DNA of 64,000 bases from Polytrichum commune (taxonomy: Eukaryota > Streptophyta > Polytrichopsida > Polytrichales > Polytrichaceae). A model generated the notes under the pieces. That model was not told where the DNA came from. It made no database searches and was given only the letters and a program-made list of their open reading frames with translations. The DNA lies in contig OX485806.1 of assembly GCA_950295325.1 (NCBI GenBank), forward strand, positions 34,226,001 to 34,290,000. The letters are read 5' to 3'. Position numbers and translations under genes: made by a program. Shown one piece after another: positions 23,356 to 35,262 of this stretch (positions are counted from its first letter, which is position 1; each line of letters opens with the position of its first letter).

Positions 23356-23644
23356 GGGTTTACACTACGGCCAAGATTTATCCGAAGGAGAACCTCGAGC
23401 ATGGATGAAAAATTAACCTAATTACTGACATGGCAACACATTTTGCCGAGGGGAGTTCTCCAGAGGTCAAGTTTCTTGTCCAAGGTTGGACCATAAAATT
23501 GACCTCCAGAGAACTCCCAACTTGAGGGTTTTATTTTATTTTTCCATCTTGTTGCCATACCAACCGTTTGCCTCATATAGCATTGTCCCAAGTGGAAATT
23601 ATTGACTGACTGGTGCACATCTTCACCGTAGTCTAAACCGTCCC
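23356..23644. mobile_element. TIR element 4 of a four-element chain (289 bp)
   Basis: Left GGGTTTACACTACGGCCAAG; right end in reverse complement GGGACGGTTTAGACTACGGT, followed by TAA. It directly abuts element 3. Confidence 0.65.
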
Positions 23645-23686
23645 TAAATACACGGAATAAGATTGTATCCGGTGTCACCAAATTTG

Positions 23687-24058
23687 AGGTATGTGGGTGT
23701 TGTTTGGTTCGTATTTGTCTTCTCCAACTTCTACCGTCTAGATTTACACAACAAAACATGTGTTGCATTAGCAACTCTACAATGAAAAATATGAAAAATA
23801 TGAAAAAACTAGATTGAGAATCGGACCTCCCTTGATTTAGTTATGGTTATTAGAAGTACATGTTTGATGATTTCTTAATCAGATACATAGGTCCTTCCAA
23901 TTGTGTTTCACTATTGAGTGTAAAATCTGAAGACGTGATCCAATCTCATATAAACATGTGTCTTTATTATGTTTGCACTTTGCTCCTCACTAAACCACGT
24001 ACCAACCAAACGTAGAGGTCTCATTAAGAAAACGAGCCACTTAAGACCCATCTACCTT
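23687..24058 (-). repeat. AAGGTAGATGGGT-end repeat, copy a
   Basis: Reverse orientation relative to 28850-29285. The two share a long ordered series of words over about 370 bp, including the terminal TAAGACCCATCTACCTTA and an opposite AGGTATGTGGGTGTT. Both ends of one copy are themselves inverted (AGGTATGTGGGT / AGGTAGATGGGT), which suggests a non-autonomous TIR element flanked by TA. Confidence 0.65.
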
Positions 24059-25394
24059 ATGCTAAGTACGCTAAACATCGTATTTAATGTCACCAATTCT
24101 CCGTGGCTTTCTCAATACTAATTGTAAACCACCCGTGTAGTGTCACCAACACCAAATGTAGACCTAACCTTATTTGGCATTCCTTGTAAAACAAAACAAT
24201 TGGGTATTATAGGTTTACAATGTTGTGATTTTCCATCACTAGAAAAGGTACCATATTGACATAAAATACCATATGACACTAAATATGATATTTGATGTAA
24301 TGATTCTAAGCTCTCTCCCCGATTAATCAATAATCTATCAGACAATTGGTCGAGTTGTGGAGCGGCGAGTCGGTTATTGGACATAATCTCTTTTCCAAAC
24401 TAGATCAAGATTCTTACATTGTGGAGATCTAAGGCTCTCTTAGAAAACGAATGTTGGAGAAGGTTATGACTTCTAACCACCCCCAATCTTTCCAATTACC
24501 TTGCGCCATGTGGCAATGAAAGCAACAAGAGAGGCTTAGGCCCAAACCACACGGGAGGAACGGCAATGAGTTGGATGAATAGCATTGGTTCAAATGAGCA
24601 AGTGGTTGCCACATGAGAGGAAGTATGGGGAGTGGCAACAATGACTTTTTAGCTTCGGATTTTGCTTTGGATCTTGCTTCGGGATCTACTTGGCAATAAA
24701 GTAGAGTGACATGGCACAATAAATGTAGTTCGCAACTACCGGGCACTAGTGCCCGGAAGTCCCACAATATAAGGAGAAAAAGGAGGAAAAGGAGACTTTT
24801 CTTGGGCAAGGTGCCACGTTGGAGGAAGTTGTGAAACTTCCGGTGCCTCTCGTGTGGGAAGGGCCTTATGTAATAGGCAATGCATGAGGGGGAGCGCATT
24901 TATGGGGAATAAGGACATTGTGTGAGGCAGTAGATGAGCATAAGTGTCCATGTTCCCAAACTGCACTACCCCAAATCATTACCAAACATAAAGGTCCAAG
25001 AATGGTATTTGACTGCTCTAATTGGTTGGAGGAACGTAATACCATGTCAAGAAAATAAATACACTCCAAAATACATGGGGAGCATCACACAAACAATACC
25101 TCAAATTACAAAGGGAATTTTGGCCTAGGTCTTTACATATGTGATTAGAATATACATGGGTGATTCATGCACCAATGATGTGAATGGGGGTTGTCCCCCA
25201 ATGCACTCATCGTGTTTTACCAAGCTTCAAGGTAAGGATAATGTTGTCCTTTTGGAAGGGAGAGAGAGGATATTATTGTGTACAAACGTACCTCTCATCC
25301 ATCCAACATTAAAACTTGACCCCCTCTACGCTTGTTGCCAATTCATCTCAAATGACCTCAAATAAATTGATTTGGGGTCTATAGAGCTACATTG
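24059..25394. other. Intergenic, no gene recognised
   Basis: Includes an 18-bp perfect palindrome (24739-24756) and a stretch (about 25250-25365) shared with 31735-31885. The longest frame, 24429-24899 on the minus strand, has no recognisable domain, and its reading is contradicted by lack of conserved features. I do not call it a gene. Confidence 0.45.
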
Positions 25395-25598
25395 ATTATG
25401 CCAGTCGATGCGTGTACTATACAAAATTAACAATGCTATATTCTTTAAAGAGAGTGTAATATTTTACCAAGAAAAATCACTTGTGTTCTGTTATGTCCAA
25501 ACAACTTGTTGAGCTTTCATTACTAAAAGTTGAACTCGTGAGTAAGACGTTATTGCACTACGTAACTCCAAATTATAACATGCAATAATTGGGATAAT
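25395..25598. mobile_element. About 210-bp MITE family, copy A
   Basis: Shares with copies at 33579-33790 and 34377-34587 the right end AATTGGGATAAT and the middle words GTCCAAACAAC, GAGCTTTCATTA and GAGTAAGACGTTATTGCAC. The left end is more diverged. Confidence 0.65.
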
Positions 25599-26717
25599 TG
25601 GTGTATCATCGTGTCCCTCGTGAAGTTTTATGGTCAATGACAACGATCCCATTCCAATATGAAAAGATGGTTGTTCACAAGAGTTTTTTAAAATCAAGAA
25701 TGAATTGACTTTCCCCTTTATTGAAATGTTACTATACATAATAACTTTATTTTCTCTTGATTGAAAATTGTCAATTTTATATGGACTCTTTTTCTTACCT
25801 CAAAGTGTATATCTATTCTTAATATAATATTGAAAGTTGGGACTGTGGTTTTTTTTTTGCATATATTTTCATGATCTCTTTGAATTTAATGATCCTAAAT
25901 CAATCATTTTTTAATTTATGAGAATTACTAAATATTGCTACTATATTGATGTGATCTTAAAATCATTAGCAATAACTTTTCCCTTAGGTACAATGAAAAT
26001 TTTGAGCTCTAGAAAGCCTCTTCGTAGTTGTCCTAATGAAACCACAATATGCTCCATAAAGTTAAGGGTTGAGTAAAGTTAAACTAAGTCCAAGTTCATA
26101 GTTATAACATGCTAAATTCTATCATAAGATTATATTCTAAGATCCTGCAATAGAATATGCAAAGTTGAATATGATAATTTTATAGTAAATGTTTTGTTTA
26201 TATGATAATTTATATTGTTTTGTTTTGTATCCCTATTCAAATTTTATTTATATAGAGTTAGCAAAAAATTAATGTATTTGGTTAACCCCGTCACATTCTA
26301 GTAGTATAACATTCAAGTAATCACTAAGGATTCACACATGTCTCATAAAATTTAGGTCTATTAAAAGTGTATTGACATATCTGCCCATATAATTGAAGGA
26401 ACCAAAAATTCCAAATTTTAAAATATGTCCATGTTTACTTAAATATTACATGCTTCACTTCTAAGAAAAATAAATTAAAAATCATTTGGGCAATCTAAAA
26501 TGTGAGGGTATGAATTCTAACAACCAAATACAAAGACATGGATCCAACACACCCAACATAACCATACATACAACTATAAGTTGGAAGACTGAACACTCAC
26601 AATGTATAGTCCACTTGTAGCTTTCCAATGATCCAATTTTTTTTCAAGATTGATGAAGATGATATAGAGAGAGGTGAGCTCGAGGGACATACAAGCTCTA
26701 AGAGAATGGCACACTTA
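25599..26717. other. AT-rich intergenic DNA
   Basis: Very AT-rich with no gene recognised. Opposed short frames at 26597-26917 mirror each other and are not supported. Confidence 0.45.
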
Positions 26718-27699
26718 GGGCCGTTTACACACATGACCAATGACCGCAAGAAAGTTGATTTACAAGATATCATGGTCATGGTCACCGGTCTTAAGACCAT
26801 GACCAAGGAAACGAGAAAGAAAGAAAGACTACTACAACTAATAGTGAGGTTTGTTAATGTTTGACAATTTTGAAAATAGCGATTATTGAAAAAAAGAATT
26901 ATGAAGTATTCACCCATATTTTTCGTGAAGACAAGCTATATGGGTTCTCTTGCCGTCAAGCTATATGGGTTCTCTTGCCGTCAAATACAACTGACCGTAA
27001 TAATTATCCATTTCTAGAAACTTTGGATCCCATGTCACTTTCTCATCCGTTTTAGGGACGCTTCACATTATGGCCGAAGGTCGTGAGGCCGTTGGTTCCC
27101 ACCAATCACATTACAAAAAACCAAGAGTTCGGCCTCTCGACCCTTCACATTTAGGCCAAAGTTCAAAGGCCGTCACAATTTTAAATGCTGACTTTTTGAC
27201 GAAGGCGACAAACTCTTGAAGGAAGTTTGGGTCGGACAAGGATGGAAACCCAAACTATGGTCGAGAGGCCATTAGTTTTTTTTCATAAAAAAATCAAACA
27301 TTAACAAGATCTTGGTTGTTAGATTGGAGGGTTTGTTTTGGTTTTGGGCAAGGAATGAAGTGAGATGCTCCTTTGGGTTTGGACTTTGGGCTTGGCCTCG
27401 AAGGCTTCACACTATGCCCGGTTGAAGGCTGCAATTATTATAATATTTTATTGGCTATTTTCAGCCCATTTCTTTGGACTCTCAACAAAGTTTGGCCACT
27501 CAATCCCACGGCCTCTTGACTTGGACGGCCATAGTGTGAAGCGGCCCCTATGTTCATTTTCTAACATGGTCATCCGTGGTCACTTCTATTATGATGGCCT
27601 TGTGTAAAACAAAGTGGGACCATCACTCATTTTCAACCAATGTAGAGATTTCAGAAAACAATGGTCATGGTCACTGATCACTAGAGTAAACCGGGCCCC
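26718..27699. mobile_element. TIR element containing a second element (outer of a nested pair)
   Basis: Left GGGCCGTTTACACACATGAC preceded by TTA; right end in reverse complement GGGGCCCGGTTTACTCTAGT. The family-like GGTCATGGTCACxGxTC words adjoin both ends. The inner element at 27055-27548 interrupts it. Confidence 0.6.
27055..27548. mobile_element. TIR element nested inside 26718-27699
   Basis: Left GGGACGCTTCACATTATGGC and right end in reverse complement GGGGCCGCTTCACACTATGG, followed in both arms by GCCxxAxGxC words. About 494 bp and non-coding. The ends resemble the other (G)GGGC-GTTTACAC/CTTCACAC elements of this window. Confidence 0.65.
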
Positions 27700-27990
27700 T
27701 AGAAAACTCGGTTATCAAATACGATAGCAAAGGTCTAAGGGGGTCAATTTTTCACATGGGTAAGCAAGATCTTTTTCCAAATACATTAGCAAAGGTCTAA
27801 GGTCCATGTGAAAGACCACATCGTCACAAAAAAACCCATACCAACAATGAGCTTCCAAGAACCTTCTAAGCAATCCAAAACGCATAGTACGTCATCCATC
27901 AACCACCTATGCTAATAAGCACCCCACAACCTCAATCCAAGTTACTTGGGTTTTGAATTGTTGTACAAGATGCTAGTGGAGGTTTGCTTA

Positions 27991-28568
27991 GGGGTTATTT
28001 ACATCATGAACCATGAAGTCATCTCTTGCTCCTCCAAAATATGTGACTAGCCGTTGAACTCACCTCGGGACCACTTCAGTTTACATCAAGAAAAAATAAA
28101 AATGTAAGAGTGATCATGAAACTTGAGGTCCCCAAAAGATGCATATTTTAGGCCTACATTATCCATTGTCATGCTCCAACGTGTTTTACAACGAGAGAGG
28201 TAAAAGGGGTTCTCTCACATCAAATATCAGAGGACCATGGTAGAGAAATGTTGTTGTTGCTGGGTTTTTTTTATAATTTTTTTTCCAGCCAAATGTTACC
28301 TTAGTTAGGAGGAAAGTAGGGAAGAAGGTCAAACATGGAAAACAAAATCCCAAAATTACCCTTCTTGAACAACTTTTTTTCTTCAAGAATCAACACATTC
28401 ATTTTTCGGTGCATGGTCACTCCTCCTGGTCCATGTTTGGTTTACACCTAGTGAAGTGCCCAAAGGCTTTCAAAATACATTTTTCAAAAGTCGGACCATG
28501 CAAGTGTGACCATGGAAAGAGGCAATATGACGTGGGACAACTTCGTAGCCTATGTTATAAACAACCCC
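27991..28568 (+). mobile_element. Harbinger-like non-autonomous transposon, copy 3 (578 bp)
   Basis: Left GGGGTTATTTACATCATGAA preceded by TTA; right end in reverse complement GGGGTTGTTTATAACATAGG. It has the same internal blocks as copy 1 in the same orientation (GGGACCACTTCAGTTTACA, GAGGTCCCCAAAA, GGTCCATGTTTGGTTTACAC). The right flanking triplet is GTT rather than TTA. Confidence 0.7.
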
Positions 28569-28615
28569 GTTGGTTACATGATAGAACATAATAGAATAGG
28601 AATGTATAATTCACT

Positions 28616-28683
28616 CTAAAGCAAGTATGAAAAGAGAGCTTTTTGGCCTGCATTCTATTGCTCTCTTTTCATACTTGCTTTAG
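28616..28683. repeat. Perfect 24-bp hairpin, 20-nt loop
   Basis: 28616-28639 (starts CTAAAGCAAGTATG) is the exact reverse complement of 28660-28683. It lies just outside Harbinger-like copy 3. No flanking duplication is evident and no known miRNA was recognised. Confidence 0.85.
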
Positions 28684-28849
28684 TGACAACGGACCATACA
28701 AAGAAAGAGGAAACAATTTGTCGACTCGGAGTTGGGGGTGGGTACGTTGCAAGAAAAGGCAAAGAAAAAAATGGCAACACCAACAAGGCCACTTGCTCAT
28801 GGACCTGCAATTGTATATATTGCGACAAAGATAAAAAGCAACTACAACT

Positions 28850-29285
28850 AAGGTAGATGGGTCTTAAGTGGCTCGTTTCTTTTCTCTTGAGGTCAGCTCA
28901 TTGAGGTCAACGTTTCTTCTCTTTTCTCTGGCTCGTTTCTTAATGGGACCCCTAGATTTGATTGGTGTGTGATTTGAAGAGGATCAGAGAGCAAACGTCA
29001 TAAAGACACGTGTTTAAAAGAGATTGGATTGTGTCCTTAAATGTTAATAACTACTCTACACTCAATAATGAACATAATTGAGAGGACCTATGTATCCAAT
29101 TAAGAAATCAACAAACATGCACTTCTGATTACCATAACTAAAGTAGAGGAGGTCTGATTTTCAATCTAGTTTTTACAAATGTTTCATTGTAGATTTGCTA
29201 ATGCAACACGAGTTTTATTGTGTAAATCTAGTCAAGTAGGAGTTGAAAAACATGAAAAACGAACCAAATAACACCCACATACCTT
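28850..29285 (+). repeat. AAGGTAGATGGGT-end repeat, copy b (436 bp)
   Basis: Starts AGGTAGATGGGTCTTAAGTG and ends ACACCCACATACCTT, flanked by TA on each side (ctaAGG / CTTaat). It is the inverted counterpart of 23687-24058. Partial relatives were noticed at 15.9, 30.26, 32.88, 34.9 and 49.76-50.07 kb. Confidence 0.65.
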
Positions 29286-31744
29286 AATGAGGTAACATGT
29301 TACTCCAAGAAGAAGATCACATGATGCACATAATTTGGAAGCATGCAAACATTTTATATTTAATAGAAATTCAAGACTCAATTTGACAATAATTCCAAAT
29401 GAAAGTGTGATAGCTTCCCGGGATGCATGTACATATGATGTAGGTGGCCACTTAAAAACAACAACAATTATTTGTGAGGTGCCATGCTATTCCAAAAAGG
29501 CCGTTATGATGATATAGGTAGCTTGGAATCCTTTCGATATGCGATACATGGAATGCAAGACTTTACCTACAAATGTTCAAATTCCTATTGAAGTGCACAT
29601 GATACCTTGTTTGGGTTACATGTTCAAGTGATGTAGATTCAATGGCCAACGGTCTAAAGTTCCAGAGTATAACCACTTACGTGAGCATTAACATTAGTCA
29701 GCATATACCTTCAATTGGATGGGCCACATAATCTTAGGAGTATACTCACAACATATTGCAAAAAGATTACACTCCATGCTACAACGCTAGCCTAATGATG
29801 TAGGGAGACCCTTACTTTGTCGAGTAATGTTACGAGTCTCATTAAGTCTTAAGGGATATCTTGACTTTCAAACCAAGCATTTGTAAATTTTCTTGAATTG
29901 TTTATCTCTATTACATAACATTGTTATTCCCCGATTGGAGGGACCCCTTGATGGGCTTCAACCCAAGAAGTGGCTCAACCCTCATTGAGTTGAGGGTGGG
30001 TCTTGAGAACACAACTCATTCATGCCATTATGAACCCAATTTGTGACTCGACATTTTTTCAACATAATTGGAGGAACCTATATTACCATTCTATGAGCAC
30101 AAGAATCTTCACTTTTATAATGAATAAGATAATCACATGAGCTCCAAAAATCATGAGGAAAATGGCTACAACCTCATTCTGGATTTGCTAGCCATCTCGA
30201 GCTAATCAAATGTTTCACATCCTGGGAGAGTTGGGATAGTCGGAAAAAAGATAAATATTTTAAGACCCATCTACCTTATGGTGATATTGGTCATTGTGAG
30301 CTTCTGATCTTCAAATTGGTTCAGCATTAGCTTATTCCAAGCGTTGGCTTTTGAGAGAGAGAGCTCTTGATCATAGTTGCAAGCTCATTTATGAACCTAA
30401 AAGGGGCTTACATAGGAGGGCTATGCCACATGCCATTCCTACATTGGCTAACATGCAATTGAAGCTCACTTGAATTCCATCTGGCACTAATAGAGCACTG
30501 CATTTTGTATTAAAGTAAATAATCCTCTCCATAAGGGAAAGAAAAGTGGACTATAGAGAAAATGCATCATTACGATACTTTCCCCATTCATCTAATTGAA
30601 ATGCCTTGAACCAATCTAGAGTCTTAAGATATTTATTTTCTTGGTTTATTTGACATCAATCTCATTTCAAATGTCTCAAATTAGTATAGTGGGGTCCAAT
30701 CAACCACAACTCTATTGAGTTTCATTGTTATTTATAGTGGATGGGTGGAGAGGGGGCGGGGGCTATTTGTATGGACCTTCATTTCTCCCCTATGAATGAT
30801 TAATATGGCTTGAATTTTGAAGTGCAAACATGCATAAATCCCTTGGGGAGTATTGTACAATAAGTATACTTGTAGGATCTCCATTGGCTTTAAACACAAG
30901 AGATGTCATTTGTAGTTTCTTGCATGCTTTCAATAACTCCTACCTTGCAATACATATGCGGAGGCCTCATGTACGATTTTACTAAGAGGAGCCATGATAT
31001 CTTATATTCATAGTACTTTTTCATGAGGTTATTAAGAGGAACCACAACGTACCAGATGAAAAAAATACCAGTTAGCGAACAAGGAGACATTTCACCCTTT
31101 ACATTTCGATACCTACTTACTGAGTTGTCCCCCTTTGTATACTTCAGGTGTGTAGGCAGCATGCAATGACAATGACGAAGCCCAATACGCTGAGTGTGTG
31201 ATGACAAACAATATTATTTTGCAGACGATCTTCTTCAATAAGATGGATGCAATCACAAAGTTATTTGTGATCCCAAGACCCACCACGACTTCACCAACCA
31301 ATACCTAATCTACAACATGTCTCGTGTTCGTCGAAGACTATTGGAAGAGTGTGGTACTTAGGCGTGTCGAGAAAGCTTCACCTACCACTAACATAACTTA
31401 ACATACGGAAGTCTTGGTCCCCGATTTCTAGAAGAACGGGACAATGGTTATCAGTGATTATAGAAATGAAACCCCCTCGTGCATTGTGTTTGGAGTGATG
31501 AGTAGGTGACTCGACCGTTCCCAAATTTCGTTGCATTTGGGGTCCCGACCAATTGGGGTGCGAACTCCAAGAGGGAAGACTTTGAGATGGGCCAACACTT
31601 GATGCAATTTTAAACAACGAGCCTTGTTGTCAAAAACAAGTTTCACGTGACACTAGGTTAACCAACCTATCGATCGGAGCATTTCGAATGTTCCCACCGC
31701 ATCTATCCTCAACACTATTGTAGAGGGAGAAAAGGTATAACTAT
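29286..31744. other. Intergenic, no gene recognised
   Basis: 2.5 kb with only short, unsupported frames on both strands (for example 29335-29517 +, 30890-31207 -, 31378-31646 -). A fragment of the AAGGTAGATGGGT repeat lies at about 30256-30282. Confidence 0.45.
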
Positions 31745-32005
31745 CATAGAGAGAGGGAGGGAAATAGTGTATACAAACGTACCTTTCATTCATTCTACAT
31801 AAAGGTCTTGAAATAGAATACATTATGGATGTTTCTTTTTTTAGTTGATTCGACACCGGAATTAGTATTAAAGATCTCAAAGTAGTCTGCTCGAGGTCAT
31901 TAGAGATGAATTAGCAACAACTTATCTAGGGGTTTAAGTTTTTATGTAGGGATCCATGAGAGGTACGTTGGTATATGATAATTTCCTCTCTCCAACTACC
32001 ACCGC
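31745..32005. repeat. Inverted repeat (imperfect foldback)
   Basis: The left arm with TATACAAACGTACCTTTCATTC (about 31755-31800) is opposed by GAGAGGTACGTTGGTATATG (about 31950-31980), with GAGAGAGGGAGGxxATAxT words continuing outward on both sides. A third, direct copy of the arm is at 25250-25300. Confidence 0.5.
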
Positions 32006-32480
32006 TAAAATTTGCCACACTTCTTTCTACACCGGTCAACATAGGTTTAGAGGTTGAGGGGACTCTCTTTTGTTGTAGCAATATATAGTGGCTCCTCTAA
32101 GTGATATAGCCTCTTTCAATAACTACAAAGTTCTCTCCTCATAACACTTTAGGCTTTGATATTACACTATGCATGTTCATTTGATTGGCATCGACACATG
32201 TTCTCATCATCGTCTGACAAATATTGAGACTTGAATATTTCGTATAGAGTAGTAATTGGTGTTATAACAACAACGGTGTCTCCGTCATTATAGTAGTAAG
32301 GCTTTTCCATGTGGCACTCCATTGCCTCTTCGGAGTAGGAACTGGAGGGAAATGTGGTGGTGGCATTGGCAATGCCCTCGTTCCAAGTACGAAACACAAG
32401 GTCATGACCTTTTGCACACTTGTGTTTTTCTTCTTCTTACAGTACATTGGTATTGTCCTTCAGGGACCACTTCAAAGTCA
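32006..32480. other. Intergenic, no gene recognised
   Basis: Opposed short frames at 32167-32562 without recognisable content. Confidence 0.35.
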
Positions 32481-32668
32481 TGCAATTAGGTTGCCCCACA
32501 TTGATTTATTGGCATTCTACATTATTTTGAATATTACAACAATAACAAAATACATTAAATGATGTGTTTACTATGGTTGTTACATGGACGATTAACAAAG
32601 TTATAAGTTTCATGTAATATGATTTTGACCCAAGGTAATCTACACATATGAAGAGGCAACCTAATTAC
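32481..32668. mobile_element. About 190-bp MITE with GCAATTAGGTTGCC ends, copy 1
   Basis: Left TGCAATTAGGTTGCCCC and right GAGGCAACCTAATTACAC are inverted. The interior (CAACAATAACAAAATAC, AAGTTATxAGTTT, GATTTTGACCCA) matches 35263-35464 in the same orientation. Confidence 0.6.
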
Positions 32669-33578
32669 ACATTTGAGTGTAATCTATTCCCCAAAGTAGA
32701 CTTTGACAAGGGTGAAAATCAAAGGGTTTAAACAAAAATCTCAATGTAACAATTTTTTTTACCATTTATGTATTTTTGGTGATTTATGGAATGACATAAT
32801 TTCCACCAAAGCCGTTGAGGTAGGACAACCATATTGGGGGCCATTTGAATTGTTTAATTGATGATCCTAGAATGGTCAACATGTGTATTTCAGAGCACAT
32901 AGTCCAATCTCATCTTAACATGTGTTTTATGGTGTTTGCTCATAGAAACAAGTCTTGCCATATTCCACCCAAACATAGGTGCCTAATTAAGAACATTGAG
33001 AAGATAAGAGCCATATACATATTCATATAGGATCAAACATATATTTTGAAAATTTATTTAAAAACGAATCACATAAAGTTGGTACTACGATCATGGTCAA
33101 TTCAACATGCCTTTTGTATACGTGGGCCCATTTTTGTATGTGGTCACTATTATTAATTGAACACCTACATTTGAGTGGTATATAGCAATCCTCATAGTCG
33201 AGCTAGGGCACTCAAAAATTCTATTACCTATACAATGCAAAAACATTGCATGTGATGGCAGTGATTGTCGCCCCAATGTTCTAGAAATGTGGGGGGACTG
33301 CATGGAAAATCATGTGTCATATGCACATGCCCATATTTAGTATGACAATGAGATTGAACTAAATTGTGTGCTCAAATCCATAGACACAAAATTCTAGATC
33401 AATAAGTAACAATCATAAAACACCATGAAGGTGGGCCTCTGTGATCACTTGAAGAGTAAGGAATTCTTCCAACTTTGGATCTTGTAACTTTAACATCTCA
33501 ACCCCGATCCTAACTCTTCGATTATCCAATTGTATAACTCACAATTGCCAACTGCACACGACTACAGTCACTACATCA
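32669..33578. other. Intergenic with a repeat fragment
   Basis: 32876-33005 shares words (CACATAGTCCAATCTCAT, AACATGTG) with 34960-35040, 49970-50040 and 23930-24000. No gene recognised. Confidence 0.4.
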
Positions 33579-33790
33579 ATTATCTCAATTAGTGTGTGTT
33601 ACTATTCGAGTTACGTAGTGGTGTAGTTATTTAATAAGAATGTAACATTTCACCTAACAAAGTCATGTATTATGTTCTAAAATGTCCAAACAACCTATTG
33701 AACTTTCATTAGTACAAAATGAACTCTTGAGTAAGATGTTATTACACCACGTAACTTTGAATAGTAGTAAGACACACTAATTGGGGTAAT
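33579..33790. mobile_element. About 210-bp MITE family, copy B
   Basis: Inverted ends of about 45 bp: the left ATTATCTCAATTAGTGTGTG pairs with the right end, which reads in reverse ATTACCCCAATTAGTGTGTC. The GTTACGTAGTG word lies inside each arm. Confidence 0.75.
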
Positions 33791-34376
33791 CGGTTTAGGT
33801 CTCCCCAATTCGATCCAACGGTCAAAATCGTCTGTGGGAGTCGGATCAAAGGCACGACACGGCCACAAGGTACCTTAAATTATAATAAATTTTGGCAGCA
33901 AGGAAGAGAAAAGTGTACCACACTACATGAGTGAGAGACTTTGATTCAAAAGACTGTCGGAAACAGCCGACTCAGATTCGGATTAGTCGAGGTACCAAAT
34001 AATTTTTTTAACGTTCACACTATATTGAGTCATGCAAGAAGGGAACATGGGAACATGGGAACATGGGAACATGGACCGGATAAGTGCTAAGGCCCATCTT
34101 GATTCTTTCATGGGACTGGTCTGCATAGTCAGCCTATCGGGTGGATGACATTGATATGATGTCATATGGATGGATGGATGGATGGATGGATGGGAAAGTG
34201 CAACTCCTAGTTGTGTGTTCATACTACAGTGAAGGGTGAAGTAGTTTTACATCTAACGCCATTGTCTTTTACGACATGGCCAAGGATGCTTTACGAACAC
34301 ACACTCTATTCACTCCAATCTTCAAAGAATTGGAGGTTTTCTTCTTCTTTTTCTTCGTCTTTTTCGTCTTACATTT
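33791..34376. other. Intergenic with two tandem-repeat tracts
   Basis: GGGAACAT is repeated four times at 34041-34072 and GGAT is repeated at 34165-34192. No gene recognised; the minus frame 33983-34222 is built largely from these tracts. Confidence 0.5.
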
Positions 34377-34587
34377 ATTGTCTCAATTAGTGCATGTTAT
34401 TATTTGAAGTTACGCAGTGCAACAACATCTTACTCATGTGTTTAATTCTTTTGCTAATGAAGGTTCAATAGGTTGTTCGGACATTCAATAGAACATAAAT
34501 GGCTTTGCTTGGTGAAATGTTACTTTCTCGTTAAACAATCATAGCATTGCGTAACCCCAAATAATAACACACACTTTTTGGGATAAT
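34377..34587. mobile_element. About 210-bp MITE family, copy C
   Basis: The left ATTGTCTCAATTAGTGCATG and the right end, in reverse ATTATCCCAAAAAGTGTGTG, share the TTATTATTTG and GTTACGCAxTGC arm words. The middle is inverted relative to copies A and B. Confidence 0.65.
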
Positions 34588-35262
34588 ATGTGTAGTTTGG
34601 ACATGTGATGGTCTAGCCCGTTGCAAGGTTTGTTACACCCATGCATATGAATTGCAATATAGGCCCATGCCATCCTACCTTTTCCACATGTATGTATGAC
34701 ACATTACTCCTCCCCTCCCCCCTCTCAATCCTGGAACGACATGGAACAGTGTGGATAATCATGTCCTCGAATGTATGTGTTCAATTAGGAAGAGTGTTGA
34801 ATGCCACACAAAAGACCCACACATAAGTTCCATATACCTTAGGTAAGTGTCCGTCGTATGGTTCATTGACCTTATTTGAGTGCCCATCTACCTTACGCCA
34901 TGTAGACTTCCAACTAGATCTGTTGTTGAACCTAAAATGATGTATGTATTTGGATCACATAGTCCAATCTCATCGTAACATGTGCCTTTTTGGTGTCCGT
35001 TCATAACTATATGCCTTACCGTAGAACACTAAATTAAACATGTTCAATTAGGGGGAGTGTCCATTGTCCACAAAGGACCACATGTAAGTCACATACACCG
35101 TTATGGCTTAGTGACCTTATCCGAATGCCCATGCCTAGTGGTGGATTCTTTCCTCCAAAGTGTAGCTTTAGTAGACACAAAAGCCAACTGCCTTTACAAG
35201 CCCCTTACAAGCACAAGCCAAAGTTTCTAGAACCTTCTCATGTCCCACAACTACACCGATAT
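34588..35262. other. Intergenic with repeat fragments
   Basis: 34870-35110 carries relatives of the CACATAGTCCAATCTCAT repeat and CCATCTACCTTA ends. No gene recognised. Confidence 0.4.

Noticed and set aside
24429-24899. 156-codon minus-strand frame
   Set aside because: No domain, no supporting splice structure or neighbours, and it crosses a perfect palindrome. Treated as chance.
31070-31370. Suspected retrotransposon (reverse transcriptase-like FADDLL) remnant
   Set aside because: Only a six-residue resemblance, with no neighbouring RT, integrase or RNase H motifs and no LTRs seen.
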